Shown here in pieces: positions 26,168 through 34,346 of a DNA stretch of 64,000 nucleotides. Both the position numbers and the translations under genes were made by a program. The notes beneath the pieces are model-generated. The model searched no databases. It was given only the letters and a program-made list of their open reading frames with translations, and was not told the DNA's origin. This DNA is from CAYSEQ01 sp964430475 (GTDB lineage: Bacteria > Patescibacteriota > Microgenomatia > UBA8517): assembly GCA_964430475.1 (NCBI GenBank), contig CAYSEQ010000004.1, positions 4,413 to 68,412 of the forward strand, written 5' to 3'. The first letter of the stretch is position 1; the number at the start of each line of letters is the position of its first letter.

Positions 26168-27697
26168 ATGCTGGCGAAAGTTATTTCAGGGGCAACGCTT
26201 GGATTAGGGGCTTGTTTGATAGAGGTGGAGGTGGATATTCCTGGCGAAGGTCTTCCCACTTTTACGATTGTTGGGCTTCCTGACAAAGCTGTAGAGGAAT
26301 CTAAGGAGAGAGTTCGCTCTGCCCTTAAAAACACCGGGGCTTTGTTCCCTGAAGGAAGAATTACTGTAAATCTTGCTCCTGCAGATTTGCCGAAAGTAGG
26401 TCCAAGTTTCGATCTACCAATCGCTTTGGGTATTTTAATTGCTTCTGGACAGGTAGATTCTCATATCTCAGATGCTATCTTTTATGGTGAGTTGTCATTG
26501 GATGGAAATTTAAGACACACAAGAGGTATTTTGCCTATAGTTTATTTTGCTCGCGAGAAGGGTTTTAAGAAAGTCTTTATCCCCAAGACCAACGAGAAGG
26601 AAGCTTCGGTTGTTTCAGGTATTGATGTTTATCCGGTTGAGAGTCTTCTTGAACTGGTTAGATTTTTTAGGGGTGTAGTAGATATAAAGCCAGTTAGAAA
26701 GGTGAGCCTTAAAGAATTACTAAAGTCTCAAGAGGCAGAATTTGATTTTAGTGAGATTGTTGGCCAGGAACATGCAAAAAGAGCTATGGAGATTGCTGCT
26801 GCTGGAGGACACAATATCTTTTTAAAAGGTACCCCTGGAAGTGGAAAAACAATGCTTGCCCGAGCCTTGCCGGGGATATTACCGCGGTTAACCGAAGAAG
26901 AAGCGTTGGAGGTTACGAAGATTTATTCTATATCCGGAAATTTATCCCACTCTGAAGCAATAGTGACATCTCGGCCTTTTAGAAGCCCCCATCATACAAC
27001 CAGTAGAATAGGACTTATTGGTGGAGGTTCAAATCCTGCTCCAGGTGAAGTGTCTCTTGCGCATCGAGGAGTACTTTTTTTGGACGAATTTCCGGAGTTC
27101 CCAAGACATGTCTTGGAAGCATTACGACAACCTTTGGAGGATGGAGTTGTCACTATTTCAAGGGCGAAAGGTTCTGTAACTTATCCAGCCCAATTTTTAC
27201 TTGTTGCTGCCAGTAATCCCTGCCCGTGTGGGTATTTTGGTGATCCTAAAAAAGCTTGTAGATGTTTGCCCAGTGCTATCCAGAGGTATCAGAGAAAAAT
27301 TTCAGGCCCTATTATAGATAGGATAGATATTCATGTCCATGTTCCGGCAGTCGATACGGACAAGCTTGTTAATAATTCACTAAGAGCCGAAACTTCAAAA
27401 AAAATACAAACGCGGGTTCAAAAGGCAAGGGATGTCCAGAATGAACGCTATAAAGGAAATAAATTTAAATCAAATAGTGAACTTTCATCAAAATTTATTA
27501 GAAAGTTTTGTCCTTTAACTTCTAATTGCCTTGCTTTATTGCGTAGTGCAGTAGCCTCGATGAATTTGACCGCTAGGTCTTACTATAAGGTTATAAAGGT
27601 GGCAAGAACAATAGCAGACCTAGAAGGTTCAGACGATATAAGTCCTAATCACATCGCTGAGGCTCTTCAATATAGACCAAAAGATCATGAAATTTAG
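26168..27697 (+). CDS. comM: YifB/ComM-type Mg-chelatase-like AAA+ ATPase
   Basis: A 509-residue AAA+ protein. ComM is a helicase that promotes branch migration during natural transformation. The N-terminal domain begins with SGATLGLGACLIEVEVDI and contains IVGLPDKAVEESKERVRSAL; Walker A GTPGSGKTMLARAL, the motif HRGVLFLDEFPEF with Walker B, and sensor text AASNPCPCGYFGDP follow. The presence of comM beside a type IV pilus locus suggests competence for DNA uptake (inference). Its TAG is immediately followed by the murC ATG. Confidence 0.94.
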   Translation: MLAKVISGATLGLGACLIEVEVDIPGEGLPTFTIVGLPDKAVEESKERVRSALKNTGALFPEGRITVNLAPADLPKVGPSFDLPIALGILIASGQVDSHISDAIFYGELSLDGNLRHTRGILPIVYFAREKGFKKVFIPKTNEKEASVVSGIDVYPVESLLELVRFFRGVVDIKPVRKVSLKELLKSQEAEFDFSEIVGQEHAKRAMEIAAAGGHNIFLKGTPGSGKTMLARALPGILPRLTEEEALEVTKIYSISGNLSHSEAIVTSRPFRSPHHTTSRIGLIGGGSNPAPGEVSLAHRGVLFLDEFPEFPRHVLEALRQPLEDGVVTISRAKGSVTYPAQFLLVAASNPCPCGYFGDPKKACRCLPSAIQRYQRKISGPIIDRIDIHVHVPAVDTDKLVNNSLRAETSKKIQTRVQKARDVQNERYKGNKFKSNSELSSKFIRKFCPLTSNCLALLRSAVASMNLTARSYYKVIKVARTIADLEGSDDISPNHIAEALQYRPKDHEI

Positions 27698-29164
27698 ATG
27701 CAAGCTAAATTAAGATTTAAAAAAGAATTTATGAGAACGATGACTGAGAAAAGAAAGCCTCATGTACATTTTATGGGTATAGGAGGTAGTGCCCTAGCAG
27801 GGGTAGCGGTTTTAGCAAAAAGGCAGGGATTTGAGGTTAGTGGATGCGATGTCTCATCTCAAACTTACTATACAAAAATTCTTGAGAAGGAAGGGATTAA
27901 ACCTCTTCAAGGGCATAATAAAGATCATCTTAGGAAGGATGTTGATCTTTTGGCAGTGTCCCCTGCGGTTTTTAATTTAAATCCAAATCATCCTGAAGTG
28001 AGACTGGGGGAAGAGCGTAAGATTTTAATAAGCTGGCAGAAATTTGTAGGAGAGTATCTTCAAAGAGGAAAATTTGTAATTGCCATCTCTGGGACACATG
28101 GAAAATCAACTACTACGGCCCTGGTAGGATTGGTTCTTGAAGAAGCAGGATTTAAGCCCACGGTTTTGGTTGGTGCAATTGTTCCTGAGTGGAAAAGTGG
28201 TGTGCTTTCTGGTCAATCCGAATATTTTGTCTGTGAGGCTGATGAATTTAATCTAAATTTTTTAAATTATTCACCTTCAATTTTGATTATTAATAACATT
28301 GAAATGGATCATCCTGAGTTTTTTGAAAGCTACAGAGAGTTTAAGAAAGCCTTTGTGTTATTCTTAAGGAAGCTTACTGGTCCTAAGATTTTAATAGTTA
28401 ATGAGGAAAGTGAAGGAGTAAGACAACTTTTGTTTTCAGAAAAAAAATGGCTGGCGGAAAATGAGGTTAAGGTAGTGGGTTATTTTTTAAAGAATTCAAT
28501 TAACTTTCCCTTTTTTAAGGAGTTTGGTGCCGAGATAAAAGATCTATCTCCAAATTTTAGTAAGTTTAAAGCCCGCGAAGGCTCTTCAGAGTATGAATTT
28601 GTATTAAAAATTTTGGGAACGCATAACATTGCCAATGCTTTGGGTGTTTTGGCCTGTGCTTACCTTTTAGGTATAAAGTATGACAAGGTCGCCAGAGTTT
28701 TTAGAAAGTTTAGGGGTTTGGAAAGGAGATTTAGTTTGGTTGGGAAGACCAAAAAGGTGGAAATTTTTGATGATTATGCGGTTCATCCTACAGCAATTAG
28801 GGCCACACTTATTTCGGCAAGGCAAAAATTTCCGAAAAGTAGAATTTGGGCCGTTTTTGAGCCCCATCAGTTTTCGCGTTTGCGACTTTTTTTGGACGAG
28901 TTTGCATCTTCTTTAAGTTTAGCTCAGAAAGTGATAGTTACTCGTATTTATGCGGGAAGAGAAAAAAATTTGTTTAATGTTAAAGAGGAAGATTTAGTAA
29001 GAAAGATTGGGAGAAAAGCCTTGTTTCTGAGGAATTTTGAAGATGTTAGCAAAATAGTATCAGATAATGTTGAAAAAACTGATAAGGTTATCGTTTTTGG
29101 TGCTGGAGATTCTTATAAGCTTTCGCGCATGATTCTTGATAAGGTTAAAGAAAAACAATGCTAA
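27698..29164 (+). CDS. murC: UDP-N-acetylmuramate-L-alanine ligase
   Basis: MurC adds L-alanine to UDP-MurNAc in peptidoglycan precursor synthesis. The 488-residue protein has the N-terminal nucleotide motif HFMGIGGSALAG, the ATP loop SGTHGKSTTTAL, CEADEFNLNFL and the C-terminal DDYAVHPTAIRATL with FEPHQFSRL. The sequence favours MurC over the related Mpl ligase, but that distinction is from general family knowledge. Start may be ATG 27698 directly after comM, or an ATG 33 or 42 bp later. Its 3' end overlaps the blaI-like gene by 7 bp. Confidence 0.9.
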   Translation: MQAKLRFKKEFMRTMTEKRKPHVHFMGIGGSALAGVAVLAKRQGFEVSGCDVSSQTYYTKILEKEGIKPLQGHNKDHLRKDVDLLAVSPAVFNLNPNHPEVRLGEERKILISWQKFVGEYLQRGKFVIAISGTHGKSTTTALVGLVLEEAGFKPTVLVGAIVPEWKSGVLSGQSEYFVCEADEFNLNFLNYSPSILIINNIEMDHPEFFESYREFKKAFVLFLRKLTGPKILIVNEESEGVRQLLFSEKKWLAENEVKVVGYFLKNSINFPFFKEFGAEIKDLSPNFSKFKAREGSSEYEFVLKILGTHNIANALGVLACAYLLGIKYDKVARVFRKFRGLERRFSLVGKTKKVEIFDDYAVHPTAIRATLISARQKFPKSRIWAVFEPHQFSRLRLFLDEFASSLSLAQKVIVTRIYAGREKNLFNVKEEDLVRKIGRKALFLRNFEDVSKIVSDNVEKTDKVIVFGAGDSYKLSRMILDKVKEKQC

Positions 29165-29493
29165 ATATGTCAGTTTATAACCTCGGTCCATTGGAACAGG
29201 AAATTATGAATTGCGTTTGGGAGCAAAAAGGCGTTACGGTAGGTTATGTGTTTAAATGCTTAAAAAGAAAAAGAAACTTGGCATATACGACAGTGATGAC
29301 GATTATGGTAAGGCTTATTTCTAAAGGTTTGTTGTATAGGGAAAAGCGCGGCAGGGTCTTTATTTATTTTGCCAAAAAGTCCAAAAAAGAGGTTGCTAAA
29401 AAACAAGTCAAAAAGATTTTAAGTTCTTTGATCAATCAATATGGAAAGGAAGCAATCACCGCTTTTACCGACGAACTTAAAAAGTATAAGTGA
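29158..29493 (+). CDS. BlaI/MecI/CopY family repressor
   Basis: A 111-residue winged-helix regulator. The text LGPLEQEIMNCVWEQKGVTVGYV, then LAYTTVMTIMVRLISKGLLYREKRGR, matches the BlaI/MecI/CopY DNA-binding domain; a C-terminal dimerisation helix follows. In staphylococci this repressor is cleaved by or released through BlaR1/MecR1. Here a BlaR1-like protease gene follows by 5 bp, so the pair is a regulatory unit. A candidate operator lies before the dsbA-like gene at 30625-30641. The ATG overlaps the murC end; ATG 29167 is an alternative. Confidence 0.88.
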   Translation: MLNMSVYNLGPLEQEIMNCVWEQKGVTVGYVFKCLKRKRNLAYTTVMTIMVRLISKGLLYREKRGRVFIYFAKKSKKEVAKKQVKKILSSLINQYGKEAITAFTDELKKYK

Positions 29494-29498
29494 AGTAA

Positions 29499-30515
29499 AT
29501 GCTCAAATTTCTGACAAATAAAGAATTAAAATATCTCCTAAATATTATAGGTATTTCTGTCCTTTTTGTTTTCCTTTACATAACCCTCTTCACAAAGTAT
29601 ATACAGGTGACGATTAGTCATCTTTTGCGACATTGTGGTGTGATAAGCGGACCTTTTTTATCTATCAATTCCTTCAACCATTACCTTCACTATATAGGTT
29701 ATATCTTGATTGTAGTACTTTTATTGACTGAAGCGATCTTTTTTATAAAAATTTTATTTTCCTATATTAAAACATGGATTTGGTCAAGGATACTTCTTTC
29801 TCGCAGGATTTTGCGTACTCCTGATAAATTAGAATCTATCCTGTCAAAAAACTCCATTTCCAAGGATTTGTTTACAGTCGTTGATGTAGATAAGAATGTC
29901 GCCCTGACTTTGGGCTGGTTTTCTCCCAAGATTGTACTTTCAGATAAGCTTATTTTTAGACTTTCGCCTCGGGAGTTAGAAGCGGTGGTATTGCATGAAT
30001 ATTACCATTTGAAGGGAAGACATCCATTCCTGATTGTTATATGTGAAATTTTATCTTCAACATTTTTATTGCTTCCTATTTTAAAAGATTTGACGAAGAA
30101 ACTAAGAAGTATTATGGAAAAAGAGGCAGATAAGTATGTCCTCAATCGACAGAAAACACCGCAATATCTCAACTTGGCTTTAGATAAAATTAGTAGTGAA
30201 GAAATGTTTAATGTTTATTCCACTCTTTCTTTTTTAAGTTTAATAGGCGATAAGATTGAAGGATCAAGAAGAAAAGAGTATAACATTAGGAGATCAAGTA
30301 TAATTTTTTTGATATTATTTATTTTAATATGGATCCTTCTTTTTAGTACCCCTTTTTCTTTAGAAAATCAAAAGGATGGCTTTCTAGTAGAACGAAATCA
30401 TCATTTAGAATTATCAAATTGTGGTGAGAATCAGTGTCTAGAGGATTGCCTATCTGTCCGATTTTCAATTTTTGATTCTATTAAGAAAGTGGTATTCGAG
30501 AATTATATTTCTTAA
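29499..30515 (+). CDS. BlaR1/MecR1-like M56 family membrane metallopeptidase
   Basis: A 338-residue membrane protease. N-terminal hydrophobic helices (about 15-32 and 65-90) lead to a cytoplasmic zinc domain with HEYYH at 166-170 and the third ligand in EKEAD (Glu209), followed by another helix near 267-287. BlaR1 normally adds an extracellular penicillin-binding sensor of about 250 residues; here only about 50 residues follow the last helix, with cysteines in SNCGENQCLEDC. This version therefore likely senses something other than beta-lactam, possibly through its cysteines (inference). It presumably inactivates the BlaI-like repressor. Confidence 0.85.
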   Translation: MLKFLTNKELKYLLNIIGISVLFVFLYITLFTKYIQVTISHLLRHCGVISGPFLSINSFNHYLHYIGYILIVVLLLTEAIFFIKILFSYIKTWIWSRILLSRRILRTPDKLESILSKNSISKDLFTVVDVDKNVALTLGWFSPKIVLSDKLIFRLSPRELEAVVLHEYYHLKGRHPFLIVICEILSSTFLLLPILKDLTKKLRSIMEKEADKYVLNRQKTPQYLNLALDKISSEEMFNVYSTLSFLSLIGDKIEGSRRKEYNIRRSSIIFLILFILIWILLFSTPFSLENQKDGFLVERNHHLELSNCGENQCLEDCLSVRFSIFDSIKKVVFENYIS

Positions 30516-30603
30516 ACAATAAAAAGGGCTTAAGTATTTTTAAATCTTAGGGTTATTTTGTTTTTAGAAAAAAACTTACTTTTATACTTAAGGAATTTGT
30601 TAC

Positions 30604-30645
30604 TTGACAAATTTGATAGTTTATTACTACACTTTGTAGTATATT
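30604..30645 (+). promoter_or_regulatory. Promoter and BlaI-type operator of the dsbA-like gene
   Basis: The palindrome TACTACA-CTT-TGTAGTA occupies 30625-30641. BlaI/MecI operators have the arms TACTACA and TGTAGTA around a 2-bp centre; this one has a 3-bp centre. Possible promoter hexamers overlap it: TTGACA (30604-30609) with TACACT (30628-30633) at 18-bp spacing, or TTGATA (30613-30618) with TAGTAT (30637-30642). Either way the palindrome covers the -10 box, as expected for repression. The ATG is at 30655. Confidence 0.75.
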
Positions 30646-30654
30646 CTTTTAATC

Positions 30655-31455
30655 ATGAGCGATACCAAAAGAGTTAATTTTCTTGAGAAGCTCGTTCCTA
30701 TTCTGCTTCTTGCAACAATTGCGATGTCTTTTGTGGTTGGTGTTCTTTGGGAAAAGGTTCGGAATTTGGAAAGTGGAGGAACAAGAGTTTCAGGAAGTGG
30801 CGCTGGGGAGAAAGTTGGAAATTCTGGGTCGGGAACTGGGAACCAAGCAAACGATAACCAAGCGCAGGTAGGTTTTGAACAATTTGAAAGTGCTAAAGAT
30901 GCTATTAAGTTAAATGATAAAGACCACATTAGGGGAAATAAAAATGCAAGGATACTTCTTATTGAATACTCAGATTTAGAATGTCCATTCTGTAAGCGTT
31001 TTCACCCGACTGCGAAGCAGATCATCGATGAGTACAAAGATCAAGTAGCCTGGGTGTATAGACATTTTCCTTTAGACCAAATTCACCCTAAGGCGGATAA
31101 GTTAGCAGAAGCTGTAGAGTGCGCTAGTGAGCTTGGAGGGGAAGATGCTTTTTGGAAATTAACTGACAAAATATTTGAAGTAACACCATCCAATAATGGG
31201 CTTAATTTGGATGATTTACCTAAACTTGCCAAGGAAATAGGTCTAGATGAAGAAAGATTCAAAGAGTGTCTTGATAGCGGAAAATATAAAGATCGTGTTG
31301 AAGAGGATTACCAAAGTGGGTTAAAAGCGGGAATTCAAGGAACTCCGGGTAATATTTTATTGGATACCAAAACTGGTAAGACAAAACTTATCCCTGGAGC
31401 ATATCCGTTTGAGACCTTTAAGGCGGAAATAGATAAATTACTCTCGGAAAATTAA
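30655..31455 (+). CDS. DsbA-family thiol-disulfide oxidoreductase, membrane-anchored
   Basis: A 266-residue thioredoxin-fold protein that introduces or shuffles disulfides outside the membrane. It has an N-terminal transmembrane anchor (13-31), a Gly/Ser/Asn-rich linker (about 38-72) and the DsbA domain with active site CPFC at 110-113 in YSDLECPFCKRF; the cis-proline loop is in GIQGTPGNILL. Two further cysteines (VECASELGG and FKECLDSG) may form a second disulfide, as in BdbD-type proteins. It has its own promoter bearing a BlaI-like operator and is followed after 16 bp by a CxxC membrane protein. Confidence 0.92.
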   Translation: MSDTKRVNFLEKLVPILLLATIAMSFVVGVLWEKVRNLESGGTRVSGSGAGEKVGNSGSGTGNQANDNQAQVGFEQFESAKDAIKLNDKDHIRGNKNARILLIEYSDLECPFCKRFHPTAKQIIDEYKDQVAWVYRHFPLDQIHPKADKLAEAVECASELGGEDAFWKLTDKIFEVTPSNNGLNLDDLPKLAKEIGLDEERFKECLDSGKYKDRVEEDYQSGLKAGIQGTPGNILLDTKTGKTKLIPGAYPFETFKAEIDKLLSEN

Positions 31456-31471
31456 AAAAGTAAGTTGATGA

Positions 31472-32002
31472 ATGTTCTTCTTTATAACTTATCCCGTTAC
31501 TGCTGTTAAACTTGTTCTTTCTATAAAAAAATATTTTGTTTTTTTTATTCTTTTTGCCCTGTTTTTCTTTGCCTTTTTGATTTATATTCCTGTAACTTCT
31601 ATACCCGGTAATGATTTAAAGTTTCAACTTTCTATTTTGACGATTAAAGACTATTTTGTTTTGGCTGGTTTGTCCATATTAGCTTCGTTATCTTTTACCT
31701 TAAACCTCTTTTCTAGCGTTAGGGATTTCAACCTCAGAAATAGTGGTTCCTATTTGATAAGAGGCGGTGGGAGTTTGTCTGGTCTTGTTGCGTCTGTATT
31801 TGGGACTGCAAGTTGTGCTTCGTGTATAGGATCAGTTTTTGGATTTTTAGGGACTGGTGGAGTATTTTTTTTAATTAAATATAAAAATCCTATCACTTGG
31901 ATAGCCTCCTTCATTGTATTGGTAAGTATTTATTTTTCTTCTAAAAGGGTGTTGGGAATTTGTAATGTAAAGGATTTTAAAAAAACCTCTAAAAGTAGGT
32001 AG
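31472..32002 (+). CDS. Polytopic membrane protein with CxxC motif
   Basis: A 176-residue protein with about four or five transmembrane helices and a conserved-looking Cys pair CASC at residues 115-118 inside FGTASCASCIGSVFGF, at a membrane boundary. Another cysteine is near the C-terminus (LGICNVKD). It is 16 bp downstream of the DsbA-like gene, so it may re-oxidise or otherwise partner DsbA, as DsbB or VKOR do elsewhere. It is not recognisably DsbB or VKOR, so this is inference from motif and position. A role in metal handling is the main alternative. Confidence 0.65.
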   Translation: MFFFITYPVTAVKLVLSIKKYFVFFILFALFFFAFLIYIPVTSIPGNDLKFQLSILTIKDYFVLAGLSILASLSFTLNLFSSVRDFNLRNSGSYLIRGGGSLSGLVASVFGTASCASCIGSVFGFLGTGGVFFLIKYKNPITWIASFIVLVSIYFSSKRVLGICNVKDFKKTSKSR

Positions 32003-32012
32003 TTCTTACCTA

Positions 32013-32046
32013 ATCTTAAGCTTTTTCTCAGTCTCAAATGTATAAT
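32013..32046 (+). promoter_or_regulatory. Promoter and candidate response-regulator box upstream of the OmpR-type gene
   Basis: The element ATCTTAAGCTTTTTCTCAG (32013-32031) lies 9 bp before a consensus TATAAT (32041-32046) and sits where the -35 box should be. The same 19 bp with one mismatch recurs at 33797-33815. An inverted repeat CTCAAA (32033-32038) and TTTGAG (32053-32058) flanks the -10 box. The ATG is at 32064. Confidence 0.65.
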
Positions 32047-32063
32047 TATTAGTTTGAGGCTTT

Positions 32064-32732
32064 ATGAGGATACTAGTTGTTGAGGATGAATACAAGATTG
32101 CAAACTCCATAAAAAGAGGGCTTGAACAAGAAGGGTATGCTATCGATGTTGCGTATGATGGTGAGGAAGCTTATGACCTAATTTTGGGTGAGGAATATGA
32201 TGTTATCGTGTTGGATCTTCTTCTTCCAAAAATGGACGGCTTGACCTTGTGTAAGAAGATTCGCGAAGAGAAAATTCACACCCCTATTTTGATTCTCACA
32301 GCCAAGGGAACATTACAAGATAAGGTGGAAGGTTTGAATTCAGGTGCCGATGATTATTTAGTTAAACCATTTGCCTTTGAGGAGCTTTTGGCAAGAATTC
32401 GCGCTTTAATAAGAAGACCAAAAGTGGGAGGTGAAAGTAAACTCAAAGTAAGGGATTTAGAGCTTGATCCGATAGCCTTTGAAGTTAGAAGAAAAGGTAA
32501 ACTAATTAGCCTTACTCGAAAGGAATTTTCACTTTTGGAATATTTGATGAGAAATGCGGGTAAGATTTTAACTAAGGAGCAAATTATTTCTCATGTTTGG
32601 GATTATAATTCAGATGTACTTCCCAATACAGTAGAAGTCTACATAGGTTATCTAAGAAGAAAGATAGAAAAACCATTTTCAGAAAAAGCCTTGATTAAGA
32701 CTATTAGGGGTTTTGGATATAAGATTGAATAG
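32064..32732 (+). CDS. OmpR/PhoB family response regulator
   Basis: A 222-residue regulator. The receiver domain (about 1-118) has the acidic pair in VEDEYKI, the phosphorylated Asp51 in VLDLLLPKMDG, the Thr in LTAKGT and Lys in LVKPFAFEEL. A winged-helix DNA-binding domain follows (about 127-222) with LTRKEFSLLEYLMRN and TVEVYIGYLRRKIE. Its cognate kinase follows by 14 bp. The likely recognition site is the repeated 19-bp element upstream of this gene and of the gene at 33872, implying autoregulation. Confidence 0.94.
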   Translation: MRILVVEDEYKIANSIKRGLEQEGYAIDVAYDGEEAYDLILGEEYDVIVLDLLLPKMDGLTLCKKIREEKIHTPILILTAKGTLQDKVEGLNSGADDYLVKPFAFEELLARIRALIRRPKVGGESKLKVRDLELDPIAFEVRRKGKLISLTRKEFSLLEYLMRNAGKILTKEQIISHVWDYNSDVLPNTVEVYIGYLRRKIEKPFSEKALIKTIRGFGYKIE

Positions 32733-32746
32733 TTGAAATTTTAAAA

Positions 32747-33793
32747 ATGGTATTCAAAAACGCAAGACTTAAGCTTACACTTTGGTATCTTGTTATCATC
32801 ATGACGATAAGTGTTTTTTTTAGCATTATTGTCTATCGCGGTTTTACTAAAGAACTGGGGAGAGGATTTAAAATGCAGTCTCTGCGCTTGCCTCCTGAGA
32901 CACATCTATTTTTGTTTAGAAGATTTGGTTATGAAAATATACTTCCTTTTATAATCTATCCTGAAGAAATTCCACCCAAAGAATACGCTGAAATAATTTC
33001 ATTTTTAAAGAAACGCTTTGCTATTCAACTACTGATTATCAACTTGGGGATACTAGTTATATCAGGGAGTTTAAGTTATTTCTTAGCTGGAAAGACTCTT
33101 CAACCTATTGAAGAGATGGTTGAGAGACAAAAACGTTTTGTAGCGGATGCTTCACATGAATTTAGGACACCCCTTACATCGATGAAAACAGAGATAGAAG
33201 TAGCGCTCAGGGACAAAAAACTTACGCTAAACGAAGCCAAGCGCATTTTAGAAAGTAACCTATCTGAGGTGGATAAGTTGAGACATTTTACGGACAGTCT
33301 TTTAACACTAAGTCTTTACGAAAGTAATAGTCAAAATCTTTCCGTTGAAAAAGTAGACTTAAAAGATGTTGCTCTTCAAGGTATTGAAAGGAATATCTTA
33401 TTAGCAAAGAAAAAAAGGATAAGAATAAGAAAGACTCTCGAAAAAGTAATTGTCAAAGGTAGCACTCGAGCCTTGGTCGATTTGTTTTCTGTCCTTATTA
33501 ACAATGCAATTAAATTTAGCCCAGAAGGAAAAGAGATAAAGGTTTCTGTGAGGAAAACTAAAAATGCTGAAATTAAGGTAATTGATCAAGGTGTTGGGAT
33601 TGCAGAGGAAGATCTACCCCATATTTTTGATAGGTTTTGGAGAGCGGATCTTTCGAGAAATAAAAAGGAGGGAGACGGATATGGGTTAGGGCTTTCGATA
33701 GCCAAGTCCATTGTGGATTCCCATAGAGGCAAAATTGAAGTTATAAGTAAGCTAGGGAAGGGTAGCACTTTTAAGGTGATTCTGCCTTTATAG
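32747..33793 (+). CDS. Sensor histidine kinase
   Basis: A 348-residue kinase with two transmembrane helices (about 10-28 and 85-105) bracketing a short extracytoplasmic sensor of about 55 residues. The phospho-acceptor His is in ADASHEFRTPLTSMK; the ATPase domain shows NNAIKFSPEG, DQGVGIAEEDLPHIFDRFWR and GYGLGLSIAKSI. It forms a two-component system with the preceding regulator. The small sensor loop suggests it reads an envelope state rather than binding a large ligand (inference). Confidence 0.93.
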   Translation: MVFKNARLKLTLWYLVIIMTISVFFSIIVYRGFTKELGRGFKMQSLRLPPETHLFLFRRFGYENILPFIIYPEEIPPKEYAEIISFLKKRFAIQLLIINLGILVISGSLSYFLAGKTLQPIEEMVERQKRFVADASHEFRTPLTSMKTEIEVALRDKKLTLNEAKRILESNLSEVDKLRHFTDSLLTLSLYESNSQNLSVEKVDLKDVALQGIERNILLAKKKRIRIRKTLEKVIVKGSTRALVDLFSVLINNAIKFSPEGKEIKVSVRKTKNAEIKVIDQGVGIAEEDLPHIFDRFWRADLSRNKKEGDGYGLGLSIAKSIVDSHRGKIEVISKLGKGSTFKVILPL

Positions 33794-33796
33794 TTT

Positions 33797-33832
33797 ATCT
33801 TAAGCATTTTCTCAGGTTAGTCTGATTATATT
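33797..33832 (+). promoter_or_regulatory. Second copy of the response-regulator box with promoter
   Basis: ATCTTAAGCATTTTCTCAG (33797-33815) matches the element at 32013-32031 in 18 of 19 positions. A -10 candidate TATATT follows at 33827-33832, 11 bp after the element. This places the box in the -35 region, the usual site for activation by OmpR-type regulators. The controlled gene would be the secreted protein at 33872. Confidence 0.65.
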
Positions 33833-33871
33833 AGATAAAAGGAGGTTGCAGTTTTTCAAGGAGGTGAGAAT

Positions 33872-34303
33872 ATGCGTAGAGCGTTGCCTACGGCTATAGT
33901 TTTCTTAACTTTGGTTTTTTTGATAACCTTTGTCTTTGTTGGTAAAGCTTTGGCGGGCAATAAACTTAAATCTCCCCTATTGATCCAAAAATTGTCAGAG
34001 AGATTTGGAGTAGATCAGAAAGAGGTGGAGGAGGTTTTTGACGAAGTTTATAGGGAACATTTGCGAGAAATAAGAAGATTTAAGGAAGATAGACTTAATC
34101 AGGCAGTAAAGGATGGTGTAATTACCGAGGATCAAAAAGACGCTATTATTTCAAAAATGGATGAGTTAATTGAGAAAAGGCAGAAGGAAAGAAAAGAACT
34201 TGAGGATTGGTTTAAAGAGCAAGGAATCGATATTAAAAAGTTAGGAAAGTATATAGGCTTTAGGCGACATTACAGGACTGGGAAAATGGGTTTATGGCAT
34301 TGA
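33872..34303 (+). CDS. Small secreted helical protein (candidate two-component target)
   Basis: A 143-residue protein with a signal peptide (about 1-29) and a charged helical body. A segment NQAVKDGVITEDQKDAIISKMDE resembles the repeat unit seen in DUF2680/YckD-type secreted proteins; the helical, highly charged design also recalls periplasmic stress proteins such as CpxP/Spy, without specific similarity. Unlike most genes here it has a strong Shine-Dalgarno site, AAGGAGGTGA, a few bases before ATG 33872. The upstream box shared with the response regulator gene suggests it is induced by that system. Confidence 0.72.
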   Translation: MRRALPTAIVFLTLVFLITFVFVGKALAGNKLKSPLLIQKLSERFGVDQKEVEEVFDEVYREHLREIRRFKEDRLNQAVKDGVITEDQKDAIISKMDELIEKRQKERKELEDWFKEQGIDIKKLGKYIGFRRHYRTGKMGLWH

Positions 34304-34346
34304 AATCTAAATGTTTGGAATATTCTCATTAAAAATATAAAAATAA

